Shown piece after piece: positions 16,385 through 25,278 of a DNA stretch of 64,000 bases (positions are counted from its first letter, which is position 1; every line of letters begins with the position of its first letter). The position numbers and the translations under genes were made by a program. The notes under the pieces are model-generated. The model did no database searches. It was not told the DNA's origin and saw nothing but the letters and a program-made list of their open reading frames with translations. This stretch comes from Nonomuraea sediminis. Its GTDB lineage: Bacteria > Actinomycetota > Actinomycetes > Streptosporangiales > Streptosporangiaceae. The stretch spans positions 1,178,001-1,242,000 of the forward strand of contig NZ_JAHDTI010000003.1 in NCBI RefSeq assembly GCF_018531495.1, read 5' to 3'.

Positions 16385-16951
16385 CTACGCCGCGGAGAGC
16401 ATGCGCCGCACGAGCCTGATCACCTCGTCGATGGTGACCTGGGCCTCCCGGTCGGACTCGCAGGCGGCGACCTCCCTGCCCGACTCGCCCATCACGGTGG
16501 TCAGCAGCACGACCAGGACGTGGCTCTCCCTGCTGTCGTCCAGGCCGAGCAGGCGCTTGTTGCCGCCGATCCAGTCCCAGCCGCGCTGCCTGCGCAGCGT
16601 GGAGAACTCGGCGGGCCCGTCGTTCTCCAGGAACAACCTGGCCACGTCGCGCTGCTCCCACGACCCCTCCAGGTAGGCGCGGGCCCCGGCCAGGAAGCGC
16701 TCGGTGGTGCCGTCGACCGCTTTGGCCGCCCGGTGGGTGCGGTCCTCCTGGTCGCGCATGAACTGCTCCCACAGCGCGAAGAACAGCCCGGGTTTGCCGC
16801 CGAAGTGGTGGTAGAGGCTTCCGACGCTGATGCCGGAGGCCTCCACGATGTCGGCCACCGTGGCCTCGCCGTACCCCTTGGCCAGGAAGACCTCGCGGGA
16901 GGCGCGCAGCAGCGCCTGCCTGGTGCCGCTCGCCCGTTCCCAGCGCGCCAT
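16385..16951 (-). CDS. TetR family transcriptional regulator
   Basis: 188 residues. The N-terminal HTH is typical: TRQALLRASREVFLAKGYGE, ATVADIVEASGISVGSLYHH, FGGKPGLFFALWEQ. The ligand domain is TetR_C-like with no identifiable ligand. Its ATG shares one base with the stop of the upstream secreted-protein gene (TGATG), so the two are co-translated. The target gene is not obvious; the operon partner at 16951-17382 is one candidate. Confidence 0.92.
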   Translation of the reverse strand: MARWERASGTRQALLRASREVFLAKGYGEATVADIVEASGISVGSLYHHFGGKPGLFFALWEQFMRDQEDRTHRAAKAVDGTTERFLAGARAYLEGSWEQRDVARLFLENDGPAEFSTLRRQRGWDWIGGNKRLLGLDDSRESHVLVVLLTTVMGESGREVAACESDREAQVTIDEVIRLVRRMLSAA

Positions 16952-17382
16952 CAGTACTCCCAGGTGTCGGTGCGCCGTTCGTGGCCGATGCACCACACGC
17001 CCGACCCGTGCCCGTCCTTGGCCAGGTCGACGCGGATCCAGCCGTCGTTCCTCGAGACCTTGGCGGTGTAGCCCGCGCGGGGGCTGGCCGACACCAGGCG
17101 GCAGCCGTTCGCGTCCAGCCTGAAGGCCACCTCGCCACCCTTCACCTCGATCACCTTCACCGGCCCCGGCTCTCTGGTGGTACGGCGGGGCGTCGGCGTC
17201 ACCATCGGAGCGCGATGATCGCCGGCCACGGTCTGGGCAAGGAAGGGCTCCACCCGGACATCGTCCACGAACTCGTCCCTGAGCACCCCGCGAACGCCGA
17301 ACCACGAGACGGACACGGCGACCGCGGTGGCCCCGCACCAGATCGCGATGTAGCGAAGGGCTCGACGCAAAGAGGCTCCCAA
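16951..17382 (-). CDS. Membrane-anchored or secreted hypothetical protein
   Basis: 143 residues. A basic N-terminus (MGASLRRALRY) precedes one hydrophobic segment (IAIWCGATAVAVSVSWFGV), then an extracytoplasmic region with a Thr/Pro/Arg linker (APMVTPTPRRTTREPGP) and a small beta-rich domain holding two cysteines (NGCRL, VWCIG) that could form a disulphide. It is upstream of and coupled to the TetR gene. I do not recognise the domain. Confidence 0.7.
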   Translation of the reverse strand: MGASLRRALRYIAIWCGATAVAVSVSWFGVRGVLRDEFVDDVRVEPFLAQTVAGDHRAPMVTPTPRRTTREPGPVKVIEVKGGEVAFRLDANGCRLVSASPRAGYTAKVSRNDGWIRVDLAKDGHGSGVWCIGHERRTDTWEY

Positions 17383-17464
17383 CAGGAAAGCTACTCATCT
17401 GACTGCCGCTCCACTGTAGTGTCCAGTCCCGGTCGTAGCGGCAGTCCCTTTACGGTTGGTGCGC

Positions 17465-18142
17465 ATGGCGACGGTCCTCGTAGTCGAAGACGATGATTTC
17501 GTCCGCACGGCGATCATCCACGAGCTGCATCGGCGGCAGCACGCGGTCCGCAGCGCCGGCTGCGCGCTCGACGCGCTGCGCGAGATCTCCCAGCGCCCGC
17601 CGGACGCCGTCGTGCTCGACCTCGGGCTCCCGGACCTGGACGGGTCCGAGGCCCTGCGGATGATCAGGGGTGTGTCGCAGGTCCCGGTGATCGTGGCCAC
17701 GGCCCGCGACGACGAGAGCGAGATCGTCAGGTTGCTGGAGGCGGGGGCCGACGACTACCTGGTCAAGCCGTTCTCCGGCGACCATCTGGGCGCGCGGCTA
17801 GAGGCGGTGCTGCGGCGGTCCCGCTCGGCCGCGGCGCCGCGGGTGCACCAGGTCGGCGGGCTCGTGGTGGACGCCGACCGGCGCGAGTCCGTGCTCGACG
17901 GCGCGACGCTGTCGCTGACGCGGCGCGAGTTCGACCTGCTCGCCTACCTGGCGGCGCGCGCCGACAGGGTGGTGACCCGCAAGGAGCTGCTGACCGAGGT
18001 GTGGCATCAGGCCTACGGCGACGACCAGACCATCGACGTGCACCTGTCGTGGCTGCGCCGCAAGCTCGGCGAGAGCGCCGCGAACCCGCGCTACCTGCAC
18101 ACCGTGCGAGGCGTGGGCGTGATGCTGTCCGCACCGCGATGA
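17465..18142 (+). CDS. Two-component response regulator, OmpR/PhoB type
   Basis: 225 residues. Receiver domain (1-115): acidic pocket VVEDDDF, phospho-acceptor Asp52 in VVLDLGLPDLDG, Thr/Ala switch 'IVATARDD' and Lys101 in YLVKPFSG. The C-terminal winged helix (about 130-225) has 'LTRREFDLLAYLA', 'DQTIDVHLSWLRRKL' and 'YLHTVRGVGVML'. ATG 17465 is preferred over the GTG at 17456. The stop overlaps the kinase ATG (ATGA), the usual two-component arrangement. The next gene downstream is a secreted LPMO, a plausible target. Confidence 0.95.
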   Translation: MATVLVVEDDDFVRTAIIHELHRRQHAVRSAGCALDALREISQRPPDAVVLDLGLPDLDGSEALRMIRGVSQVPVIVATARDDESEIVRLLEAGADDYLVKPFSGDHLGARLEAVLRRSRSAAAPRVHQVGGLVVDADRRESVLDGATLSLTRREFDLLAYLAARADRVVTRKELLTEVWHQAYGDDQTIDVHLSWLRRKLGESAANPRYLHTVRGVGVMLSAPR

Positions 18143-19407
18143 GAGGCACGCTGGCGGCCTTGATGGTGGCGGTCACCTCGATGGTCGCGCTCGCCTTCCT
18201 CGTGCCGCTGGCGCTGATCGTCAAGGAGACCGCGCAGGCGCGCGCTCTGGCCGAGGCCGAACGGCAGGCGTCGGCGTTGATCCCGGTGCTCGCGCTCACC
18301 ACCAGGGCGCAGGACCTGGAGCACGCCGTGGCCAGGACCGAGGCGGGCAGGCGCGGGCTGCTGGCGATCCAGGTCGGGGACGGCGCCACCTCGGGACGTT
18401 TCCGCGCGCCGGCCGCGGAGGTCGCCAAGGCCGCGACGCAGACCAGGGCGAGCACCATCGAACTGCCCGCCGGGTACGCGCTGCTGCGGCCGGTGGCGCT
18501 GGACGGCGGCAAGGGCGCGGTGATCGAGGTGTTCGTCCCTTCCGCGGACCTCAACAGGGGCGTGACCGCCTCGTGGGCGGTGCTGACCGGGGTGGCGGTG
18601 GCGCTCGTGGTCGGGTCCGTCCTGGTCGGTGACCGCCTCGGTGCCCGGGTGGTCCGGTCGGCGCGGCGGCTCGGCACGGCGGCGACCGCTTTCGGCGCGG
18701 GCGACCTGAGCGAGCGGATCTACCCGGAGGGGCCGCGCGAGCTGGAGCAGGCGGCCACGGCCTTCAACGCGATGGCCAACCGGGTCACGCGGCTGCTCGC
18801 GGCCGAGCGGGAGCTGGCGGCGGACCTGTCGCACCGGCTGCGGACGCCGCTGACGGCGTTGCGGCTCAGCCTGGACCAGCTCGGCCCGCCGGCGGAGCAG
18901 TCCCGGCAGGCGCTGGCCCGGCTGGAGGGCGAGGTGGACGCGATCATCTCGGCGGCCAGGAGGACCAGCGGCGGGGCGCGTTCGTGCGACGCGGCGCAGG
19001 TGCTGCGCGAGCGGCTGGCGTTCTGGTCGGCGCTGGCCGAGGACCAGGAGCGGCCGTGGGAGCTGGCGGGCGCCACGCTTCCCGTGCGGGTGCCGGTGCC
19101 CGCGGCCGAGCTCGGCGCGGCCGTGGACGCGCTGCTCGGCAACGTCTTCCGGCACACGCCCGAGGGGACGGCGTTCTCGGTCACGCTGGAGGAGGGCAAG
19201 GACTCGGTGGGCGTCCTGTTCGCCGACGCGGGTCCCGGCATCGACGATCCGTGGCTGGCGGTGGAGCGGGGGACGAGCGGGGCCGGGTCCACCGGGCTGG
19301 GGCTGGACATCGCGCGGCGGCTGGCCGAGTCGACAGGCGGGTCGCTGCGGGTGGACCGCTCCGCGCTGGGCGGAGCCCACGTCCAGTTATGGCTCCTCCT
19401 AAAATGA
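18139..19407 (+). CDS. Sensor histidine kinase (HAMP, HisKA, HATPase_c)
   Basis: 422 residues. Two membrane segments (about 1-30 and 150-175) enclose an extracytoplasmic sensor of about 120 residues, followed by HAMP, then the phospho-accepting His232 in ADLSHRLRTPLTAL. The ATPase domain has the N box LLGNVFRHTPEGT, G1 DAGPGIDDP and G2 STGLGLDIARRL. It pairs with the response regulator it overlaps by 4 bp. The H box has Arg in place of the common Glu after His (SHRLRTP), as seen in many actinobacterial kinases. Confidence 0.94.
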   Translation: MRGTLAALMVAVTSMVALAFLVPLALIVKETAQARALAEAERQASALIPVLALTTRAQDLEHAVARTEAGRRGLLAIQVGDGATSGRFRAPAAEVAKAATQTRASTIELPAGYALLRPVALDGGKGAVIEVFVPSADLNRGVTASWAVLTGVAVALVVGSVLVGDRLGARVVRSARRLGTAATAFGAGDLSERIYPEGPRELEQAATAFNAMANRVTRLLAAERELAADLSHRLRTPLTALRLSLDQLGPPAEQSRQALARLEGEVDAIISAARRTSGGARSCDAAQVLRERLAFWSALAEDQERPWELAGATLPVRVPVPAAELGAAVDALLGNVFRHTPEGTAFSVTLEEGKDSVGVLFADAGPGIDDPWLAVERGTSGAGSTGLGLDIARRLAESTGGSLRVDRSALGGAHVQLWLLLK

Positions 19408-19468
19408 TCTCTAAGTCCACCTTAATGGCCGCTTAAGCACCATTTTTCGGCATACGGCCTGGTCCAGG
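19408..19468. promoter_or_regulatory. AT-rich promoter region of the LPMO gene with CTTAA repeats
   Basis: Within this short gap the composition turns AT-rich: 'ctctaag tccacc ttaatggccg cttaag'. CTTAA-TGGCCGC-TTAAG forms an inverted repeat with 5-bp arms, and a related TAAG occurs 10 bp upstream. Such TTAA-type half-sites are plausible binding sites for the adjacent OmpR-type regulator. This is inference. Confidence 0.4.
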
Positions 19469-19477
19469 GTGGTCCGC

Positions 19478-20449
19478 ATGCAGATCAACCGACAGACCAT
19501 CGCCGCCATCACGCTGACAACCCCCGCCCTGCTCGCGCTCTCCCTGCTGCCCGGCGCGGCCAGCGCCCACGGCACCATGAACAACCCGCCGAGCCGGACC
19601 ATGGTCTGCTACGCGGAAGGCCCGGAGAACCCGAAGTCGGCCGCCTGCAAGAAGGCCGTGGAGCTGGGCGGGACGCAGCCGCTCTACGACTGGAACGAGG
19701 TCAACATCGCCAACGCGGCCGGACGGCACCGCGAGATCATCCCGGACGGCAAGCTGTGCAGCGCGGGGCGCGACAAGTACCGCGGGTTCGACCAGGCGCG
19801 CGCCGACTGGCCGGCGACCTCGATGACCTCCGGGGCCGCCTACACCTTCAGGTTCCGCGCGACCGCGCCGCACAAGGGCACCTTCGAGCTGTACCTGACC
19901 AAGGACGGCTACGACCCGGCCAAGCCGCTGAAGTGGTCCGACCTGGACGCCAAGCCGTTCGCCACGAAGACCGACCCGGCGCTTTCCGACGGGTCGTACG
20001 TCATCGACGCCAAACTGCCCGCCAGGTCCGGACGGCATCTGATCTATGTGATCTGGCAGCGCAGCGACAGTCCCGAGGCGTTCTACTCCTGCTCCGACGT
20101 GGCCTTCGGCGGCTCGAACCCCTCTCCCGCACCCACCCCCACGGGCACCCCGACCGCCACCCCGAAGCCGACGCCCACCGGGCAGCCGGCCCCGTCCGGG
20201 ATCAACGCCGGCATCGGCCTGTCCACCACGACCGCCAAGCTGGGACAGACCGTGACGGTCACCGCGGTCTGCGGCGGCTCACAGGTACGCGCCATCACCT
20301 CCAACGCCTTCACCCCCCGCACGAACGCTCCCACCGCACCGGCCGTCACCTGGTCCCCCACCCTCAAACCCACCAGCCCCGGCACCTTCCCCGTAACGAT
20401 CTCCTGCAAGAACGGCGCCCTGGCCCGCACCACCCTCACCGTCACCTGA
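19478..20449 (+). CDS. Secreted lytic polysaccharide monooxygenase, AA10
   Basis: 323 residues. Signal peptide 1-30 (cut SA|HG) exposes His31, which becomes the N-terminal copper ligand; the second brace His is His132 in APHKGTFELYLTK. Other AA10 blocks are NNPPSRTMVCY, 'YRGFDQARADWP' and 'EAFYSCSDVAFGG' at the domain end. It oxidatively cleaves chitin or cellulose outside the cell. After residue about 207 come a Pro/Thr linker and an 85-residue beta domain with two cysteines (VCGGS, ISCKNG) that looks Ig-like rather than a CBM2/CBM5. ATG 19478 has AGGGTGG in front; GTG 19469 is the alternative. Confidence 0.93.
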   Translation: MQINRQTIAAITLTTPALLALSLLPGAASAHGTMNNPPSRTMVCYAEGPENPKSAACKKAVELGGTQPLYDWNEVNIANAAGRHREIIPDGKLCSAGRDKYRGFDQARADWPATSMTSGAAYTFRFRATAPHKGTFELYLTKDGYDPAKPLKWSDLDAKPFATKTDPALSDGSYVIDAKLPARSGRHLIYVIWQRSDSPEAFYSCSDVAFGGSNPSPAPTPTGTPTATPKPTPTGQPAPSGINAGIGLSTTTAKLGQTVTVTAVCGGSQVRAITSNAFTPRTNAPTAPAVTWSPTLKPTSPGTFPVTISCKNGALARTTLTVT

Positions 20450-20632
20450 CTGGTACTTCCCGGTGCTCGACGCGCTCACCCCGCACGTCCTGCCCGAGGT
20501 GTCCGGCGTCAGCGCGACGGCGGAACCGCTGAAGATCCCCCGGAGTTGGCGCAACTTTGCCGGGCCCTCAGGAGTCACACACATAGCGATCAGGGGGCCC
20601 GGCACGTCGCACACCAACGGGAGGAACCGGCT

Positions 20633-22003
20633 ATGCCTGTGGACCTGAACAACGCACGACCCCTGGCCTGGGATTCGGCCACGCTCGATGCGGACACCCG
20701 CGAGATGCTGGACAACCTGCAGCCCAACATCCTGCGGGCGCACGTGCGCGAGCACCTGTCGGTGCTGTTCGTCCGTTTCAACGATGTGGCCGAGGGGCGG
20801 CGGTTCCTGCGCGAGGTCGCCACGACCCGGATGAAGTCCGCGCGCAAGCACCTGGAGGAGGTTCGCGACTTCGACCGCGGCGGCCGGCGCGGCACGCCGT
20901 ACGTCGGGATCGGCCTCAGCAAGGCCGGCTACCGCGACCTGGGGCACTCGGTGGAGGACATGCGGCGCTTCGGCGACAAGGTCTTCCGCGACGGCATGAA
21001 GCGGCGCATCGCCGAGGTGAACGACCCGGCCGTGGACCAGTGGGAGAAGGTCTACCAGCGGGAGATCCACGCCGTCGTCCTGATCGGCGACGCCGAGCCG
21101 GGGCCGGTCGCCGAGCTGCGCGAGGAGATCGTCGGCAAGCTGCCGCAGAGCGCGCGACTGCTGGGCGAGGAGACCGGTCAGGGCATGCGCAACCCCGACG
21201 GCAACGGCATCGAGCACTTCGGATACGTCGACGGCCGCAGCCAGCCGCTGTTCGTCAAGGACGAGGTGGACAAGGAGCCGCACCAGCACTGGAACCCGGC
21301 GTTCCCGCTGAGCAACATCCTGGTCGCCGACCCGCTCGCGCCGAACCCGAGCCGTCACTTCGGCAGCTACTTCGTCTTCCGCAAGCTGGAGCAGAACGTG
21401 CGCGCGTTCAAGGAGATCGAGCGCGACCTGGCCGACGGCCTGGGCCTGACGGGCGCCGACCGTGACAGGGCGGGCGCCATGCTGATCGGCCGCTTCAAGG
21501 ACGGCACCCCGCTGACGCTCAAGCCGAAGGCGTCCGGCGGCCCGGTCGTCAACGACTTCACCTTCGACGCCGACACCGGGTCGAAGTGCCCCTTCAGCGG
21601 CCACATCCGCAAGACCAACCCGCGCTCGTTCGGCCGCGAGGTGCTCATGGCCCGCCGCGGCCAGACCTACGGCGAGCGGACGGACGACCCGTGGGACGAC
21701 TCCCCGCCGGAGGTCCGCCCGAGCGGCGAGGTCGGGCTGCTGTTCATGGCGTTCAACGCCAGCCTGCTGAGCCAGTTCGAGTTCACGCAGCAGAGCTGGG
21801 CCGACAACCCGAACTTCCAGAACGAGGGCACCGGCCACGACCCGGTCATCGGCCAGGGCAAGCGGGAGGTGAAGGTCACCTACCCCAAGCTCTGGGGCAA
21901 GCCGGAGCTGTCGCCGCCGCAGCCGCAGGTAGACCAGACGATCACGATGCTGGGCGGCGAGTACTTCTTCATGCCGTCGCTGGCCTACCTGCGCCACCTC
22001 TAG
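20633..22003 (+). CDS. DyP-type heme peroxidase
   Basis: 456 residues with a good ribosome binding site (GGGAGG). DyP hallmarks are present: GxxDG as FGYVDGRSQPLF (distal Asp near residue 200), proximal heme ligand His324 in CPFSGHIRKTNPR, and the distal Arg in GSYFVFRKLEQN. There is no Tat signal, so it is cytosolic. The extended insertions put it with the long C/D-type DyPs of actinobacteria rather than the short EfeB/encapsulin-cargo type. Substrates are dyes, phenols or lignin-like compounds in family members. A gap of 183 bp separates it from the LPMO, and no encapsulin gene is adjacent. Confidence 0.93.
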   Translation: MPVDLNNARPLAWDSATLDADTREMLDNLQPNILRAHVREHLSVLFVRFNDVAEGRRFLREVATTRMKSARKHLEEVRDFDRGGRRGTPYVGIGLSKAGYRDLGHSVEDMRRFGDKVFRDGMKRRIAEVNDPAVDQWEKVYQREIHAVVLIGDAEPGPVAELREEIVGKLPQSARLLGEETGQGMRNPDGNGIEHFGYVDGRSQPLFVKDEVDKEPHQHWNPAFPLSNILVADPLAPNPSRHFGSYFVFRKLEQNVRAFKEIERDLADGLGLTGADRDRAGAMLIGRFKDGTPLTLKPKASGGPVVNDFTFDADTGSKCPFSGHIRKTNPRSFGREVLMARRGQTYGERTDDPWDDSPPEVRPSGEVGLLFMAFNASLLSQFEFTQQSWADNPNFQNEGTGHDPVIGQGKREVKVTYPKLWGKPELSPPQPQVDQTITMLGGEYFFMPSLAYLRHL

Positions 22004-22794
22004 GGGCGGCCGGCGTGCGGCACTGACACCTCCACCGCTTGGACCTGTCCGGTGCGGCCGGGGTCCTTCATCGCCTCCTCCATGCCGGGCCAGACGGCAT
22101 CGAGCACGTACAGCGTGCCGTCGCCCAGCATGCAGGCGAAGCAGCCCCGGTCGGCCTGGACGGTCTGCAGGACCTGGCCGCCCTCGCGGACGCGCACGCA
22201 CCGCTGGTTCGGCACGTCGGCGTACCAGACGGCGCCCTCGGCGTCGAGGCAGATCCCGTCGGGGAAGCCGTCGCCGCAGTCGGCCCAGACGCGGCGCCCC
22301 GACAGGGTGCCGTCGGCCGCGACGTCGAAGGCGGTGAGCCGGTTGGCGTGCGACTCGGCCACGATCAGAGTGGCGCCGTCGCCGGTGATGGCCATGCCGT
22401 TGCCCCAGGCCAGGCCGGCGGCGACCTCGGTGGCCCGGCCGTCGTGGGTGACCAGGACGAGGTTGGCGCCGTTGACGTAGGCGTTGCCGCGGGCGTCGAC
22501 GACCAGTTCGTTGAACACCTGGCCGAGCGATGTCAGGTCGGCGTGGGTGACCAGCGTGCCGTCGGGCTCGCGGCGCAGCAGCAGCCGCTCCTGCCCGGCG
22601 ACGACCAGTTCCCGCCCGTCGGGCAGCCAGTCGATGCTGAACGGGATCCAGGTGGGGACGGTGAACTCGACCCGGCTCTCGCCCGCGGGGTCGATGCTGA
22701 TGATCTCGCCCGCGCCCCAGTTGGCCAGCCAGAGGCGGCCGTCGTGCCAGCGGGGGGATTCCGGCAGTCCCAGTCCGGTGAGCAGCGTCTTCAT
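22000..22794 (-). CDS. SMP-30/gluconolactonase-like protein
   Basis: 264 residues from ATG 22794. The six-bladed propeller repeats are readable: LPESPRWHDGRLWLANWGAG, 'GLAWGNGMAITGDGATLIVAES', 'FPDGICLDAEGAVWYADV' and 'LYVLDAVWPG'. Divalent-metal ligands should be the Glu of PESP, the Asn of WGNGM and the Asp of PDGIC. Members hydrolyse lactones of sugars or other small molecules. It converges with the DyP gene with a 4-bp overlap. Substrate unknown. Confidence 0.88.
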   Translation of the reverse strand: MKTLLTGLGLPESPRWHDGRLWLANWGAGEIISIDPAGESRVEFTVPTWIPFSIDWLPDGRELVVAGQERLLLRREPDGTLVTHADLTSLGQVFNELVVDARGNAYVNGANLVLVTHDGRATEVAAGLAWGNGMAITGDGATLIVAESHANRLTAFDVAADGTLSGRRVWADCGDGFPDGICLDAEGAVWYADVPNQRCVRVREGGQVLQTVQADRGCFACMLGDGTLYVLDAVWPGMEEAMKDPGRTGQVQAVEVSVPHAGRP

Positions 22795-22883
22795 GATGCG
22801 ATCCTCTCTCTCACCCGGATATACGAAGCCGCCTGCCGGATTTCGACATGAACTTTCTGTCATGTTCGAGAGTCAAACCGGAT

Positions 22884-23450
22884 ATGACAAAAATGCTTGC
22901 CGCAGCGGCATTAATCGTGATTTCCGGCTCCATCGTGTCCGTTACCCCGGCCCAGGCCGCGACCGCGCAGTGTCCTGTCGCCTCGAAGGCCGAGGCCAAG
23001 CGTTCGTACAAGGCCATGGGCGACACTCCCCCGCGCGGTGCCGACGCCATCAAGGGCGTCCGCGTCGGATACATCCCCACCGGCTTCAGCGGCGGCCAGG
23101 TCGTCGTCAACAAGCACCACGGCGTCGCCGAGTACGGCTACCAGTGGACCGACAAGCGCTCCGACACCGACCCCAAGGCCCGCTCCCTGTGGGTGCGGGT
23201 GGTCTGCTGGCCCAAGGCGGGCAAGCTCTCCCAGCTCAAGAACGCCCCCTTCGACCTGGGCACGTTCTCGGGCGACACGAAGCAGGCCACGCTCGGTGGG
23301 CGCAAGGTGCTGACCATGCAGGGCGACGGCGCCCTCGGCACGGGACTCCTGGTCGGCTGGGTGGAGCGCAAGGGCACGGTCGTCACGGTCATGGCCAGCC
23401 AGCCTCTGGTGGGGGACCTCGACAAGATCGTGGCGGGCATCCGGCTATGA
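22884..23450 (+). CDS. Secreted hypothetical protein
   Basis: 188 residues. The signal peptide MTKMLAAAALIVISGSIVSV ends at AQA|A near residue 25. The mature part has two cysteines (AQCPV and RVVCWPK) and beta-rich segments, ending 'VVTVMASQPLVGDLDKIVAGIRL', a pattern seen in small actinobacterial exported proteins. Unlike its neighbours, the leader is AT-rich, typical of expressed signal peptides. No family recognised. ATG 22884 is chosen because it gives a proper signal peptide. Confidence 0.75.
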   Translation: MTKMLAAAALIVISGSIVSVTPAQAATAQCPVASKAEAKRSYKAMGDTPPRGADAIKGVRVGYIPTGFSGGQVVVNKHHGVAEYGYQWTDKRSDTDPKARSLWVRVVCWPKAGKLSQLKNAPFDLGTFSGDTKQATLGGRKVLTMQGDGALGTGLLVGWVERKGTVVTVMASQPLVGDLDKIVAGIRL

Positions 23451-23472
23451 TCTGCCCGGGGGAGATTCGGGG

Positions 23473-25269
23473 ATGTTTCGGGCGTTCTTCAAGACCGAGG
23501 TGGGCAGCACCAGCCTGCTGCTGATCGCCACGGTGCTGGCCATGCTCTGGGCCAACTCGCCGTGGGGGTACACCTACGAGGCGTTCTGGCACATCCAGAT
23601 GGGCCTGTCCTTCGGCCCGGCCGAATTCTCCCTCGACCTGCGCCACTGGGTGAACGACGGGCTGATGACGATCTTCTTCTTCGTCATCGGCCTGGAGATC
23701 TCCTACGAGGTACGGCTCGGCCAGCTGCGTGACCGGCGGCTGATCGCGGTCCCCGCCGTGGCCGCGCTCGGCGGGATGATCGTCCCGGCGGCGCTGTATC
23801 TGATGCTGAACGCCGGCGGCCCGGGCGCGGGCGGGTGGGGTGTGCCCATCGCCACCGACACCGCGTTCGTGCTCGGGATGCTGGCCATCGTGGGCGCCCG
23901 CTGCCCTGAACCGCTGCGGGCGTTCCTGCTGACGCTGGCCATCGTGGACGACGTGCTGGCGATCATCATCATCGCCGTCTTCTACACGGTCAGCCTGTCG
24001 GTGCCCGCGCTAGTCACGGCCGCGGTGCTGATGGCGGCGATCGTGACGCTGCGCTGGCTGAAGATCTGGCGGGCGCCGGCCTACATCGTGCTCGGGTTCG
24101 CGCTGTGGGTGGCGACGCTGGAGAGCGGCGTGCACCCGACGCTGGTCGGCATCGCGCTGGGCATGCTGGTGCTGGTGTACGCGCCCAGCGACCACAAGCT
24201 GCTGCGGGCCGGCGAGGCCGTGCAGGAGTTCACCAGCGACCCGAGCGCGCAGGCTGCCCGGCAGGCGGCACGCAGCGTCAAGATGGCGGTCTCGGTCAAC
24301 GAGCGGCTGCAACTGCTGCTGCACCCGTGGAGCAGCTACGTCATCGTGCCGATCTTCGCGCTGGCCAACGCCGGCGTGCGGCTCGACGCCGACACGCTGC
24401 GGGCGGCGGCCACCTCGCCCATCGCCATCGGCGTGGCGGCCGGGCTGATACTGGGCAAGTTCATCGGTATCTCGATCGGCACCTGGCTGCCGCTCAGGCT
24501 CAACTGGGGCGTCCTGCCCGGCAATCTGGTCTGGGGCCAGCTGCTCGGCGGCGCGGCGGTGTCGGGCATCGGCTTCACCGTGGCGCTGTTCATCGTCGAC
24601 CTCGCCTTCGACGACCCCGCCGTGCAGAACCAGGCCAAGATCGGCATCCTGGCCGGGTCGCTGCTGTCGGCGCTGCTCGGCTCGTTCATCTTCCGGCTGG
24701 CCTGGGACCGGGGCGGCGTGTGCGCGCCGCCCGACGCCGAGCCTGAGGAGGAGCTGCCCGAGCTGCTGTCGGTGCCGGTCGGGCCCGGCGACCACGTGCG
24801 CGGCCCGCACGACGCCGGCGTGACGATCGTGGAGTATGGCGACTTCGAGTGCCCGTTCTGCGGGCGGCTGCACCCGATCCTGGAGGAGCTGCGCAAGCGC
24901 CACCCCGAGGTGCGGCTCGTGTTCCGGCACTTCCCGCTGCGCACCCTGCACCCGCGGGCGGTGCCCGCGGCGCTGGTGGCCGAGGCGGCCGCAGACGTGG
25001 GGCGCTTCTGGGAGATGCACGACATCCTCTTCGACAACCAGCGCTTCCTGACCGACGCCGACCTGGCCCACTACGCCGACGAGCTGGACGTCGAGCCGTG
25101 GACCGACGTGCCGGGCCACGCCGCCAGGATCGCCGCCGACGAGCGGTCGGGATACGACAGCGGGGTGCGGGGCACGCCCACGCTGTTCATCAACGGGGTC
25201 CGCTACCAGGGCGGGCTGGACCTGGCTTCGATCAGCCGGGCGGTGGAACGGGCAAGCGTTTCCCCGTAG
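23473..25269 (+). CDS. NhaA Na+/H+ antiporter fused to a DsbA-like thioredoxin domain
   Basis: 598 residues. Residues 1-415 are NhaA, with the ion-binding pair Asp159-Asp160 in LAIVDDVLAI, the 'GGMIVPAALY' and 'PIATDTAFVLGML' blocks, and 'GGAAVSGIGFTVALFI'. From about 425 a DsbA-type domain follows: VEYGDFECPFCGRLHPIL with the active-site pair Cys460-Cys463, and the cis-Pro loop 'VRGTPTLFINGVRYQG'. The antiporter exchanges Na+ for protons at the membrane. The same fusion is known in other actinobacteria; the purpose of the oxidoreductase domain, and which side of the membrane it faces, are unclear. The start is 22 bp after the preceding stop. Confidence 0.95.
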   Translation: MFRAFFKTEVGSTSLLLIATVLAMLWANSPWGYTYEAFWHIQMGLSFGPAEFSLDLRHWVNDGLMTIFFFVIGLEISYEVRLGQLRDRRLIAVPAVAALGGMIVPAALYLMLNAGGPGAGGWGVPIATDTAFVLGMLAIVGARCPEPLRAFLLTLAIVDDVLAIIIIAVFYTVSLSVPALVTAAVLMAAIVTLRWLKIWRAPAYIVLGFALWVATLESGVHPTLVGIALGMLVLVYAPSDHKLLRAGEAVQEFTSDPSAQAARQAARSVKMAVSVNERLQLLLHPWSSYVIVPIFALANAGVRLDADTLRAAATSPIAIGVAAGLILGKFIGISIGTWLPLRLNWGVLPGNLVWGQLLGGAAVSGIGFTVALFIVDLAFDDPAVQNQAKIGILAGSLLSALLGSFIFRLAWDRGGVCAPPDAEPEEELPELLSVPVGPGDHVRGPHDAGVTIVEYGDFECPFCGRLHPILEELRKRHPEVRLVFRHFPLRTLHPRAVPAALVAEAAADVGRFWEMHDILFDNQRFLTDADLAHYADELDVEPWTDVPGHAARIAADERSGYDSGVRGTPTLFINGVRYQGGLDLASISRAVERASVSP

Positions 25270-25278
25270 GGTCGCCGC

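Noticed and set aside
20463..20648. 61-codon frame between the LPMO and DyP genes
   Set aside because: Overlaps the DyP ribosome binding site and start, and has no conserved features.
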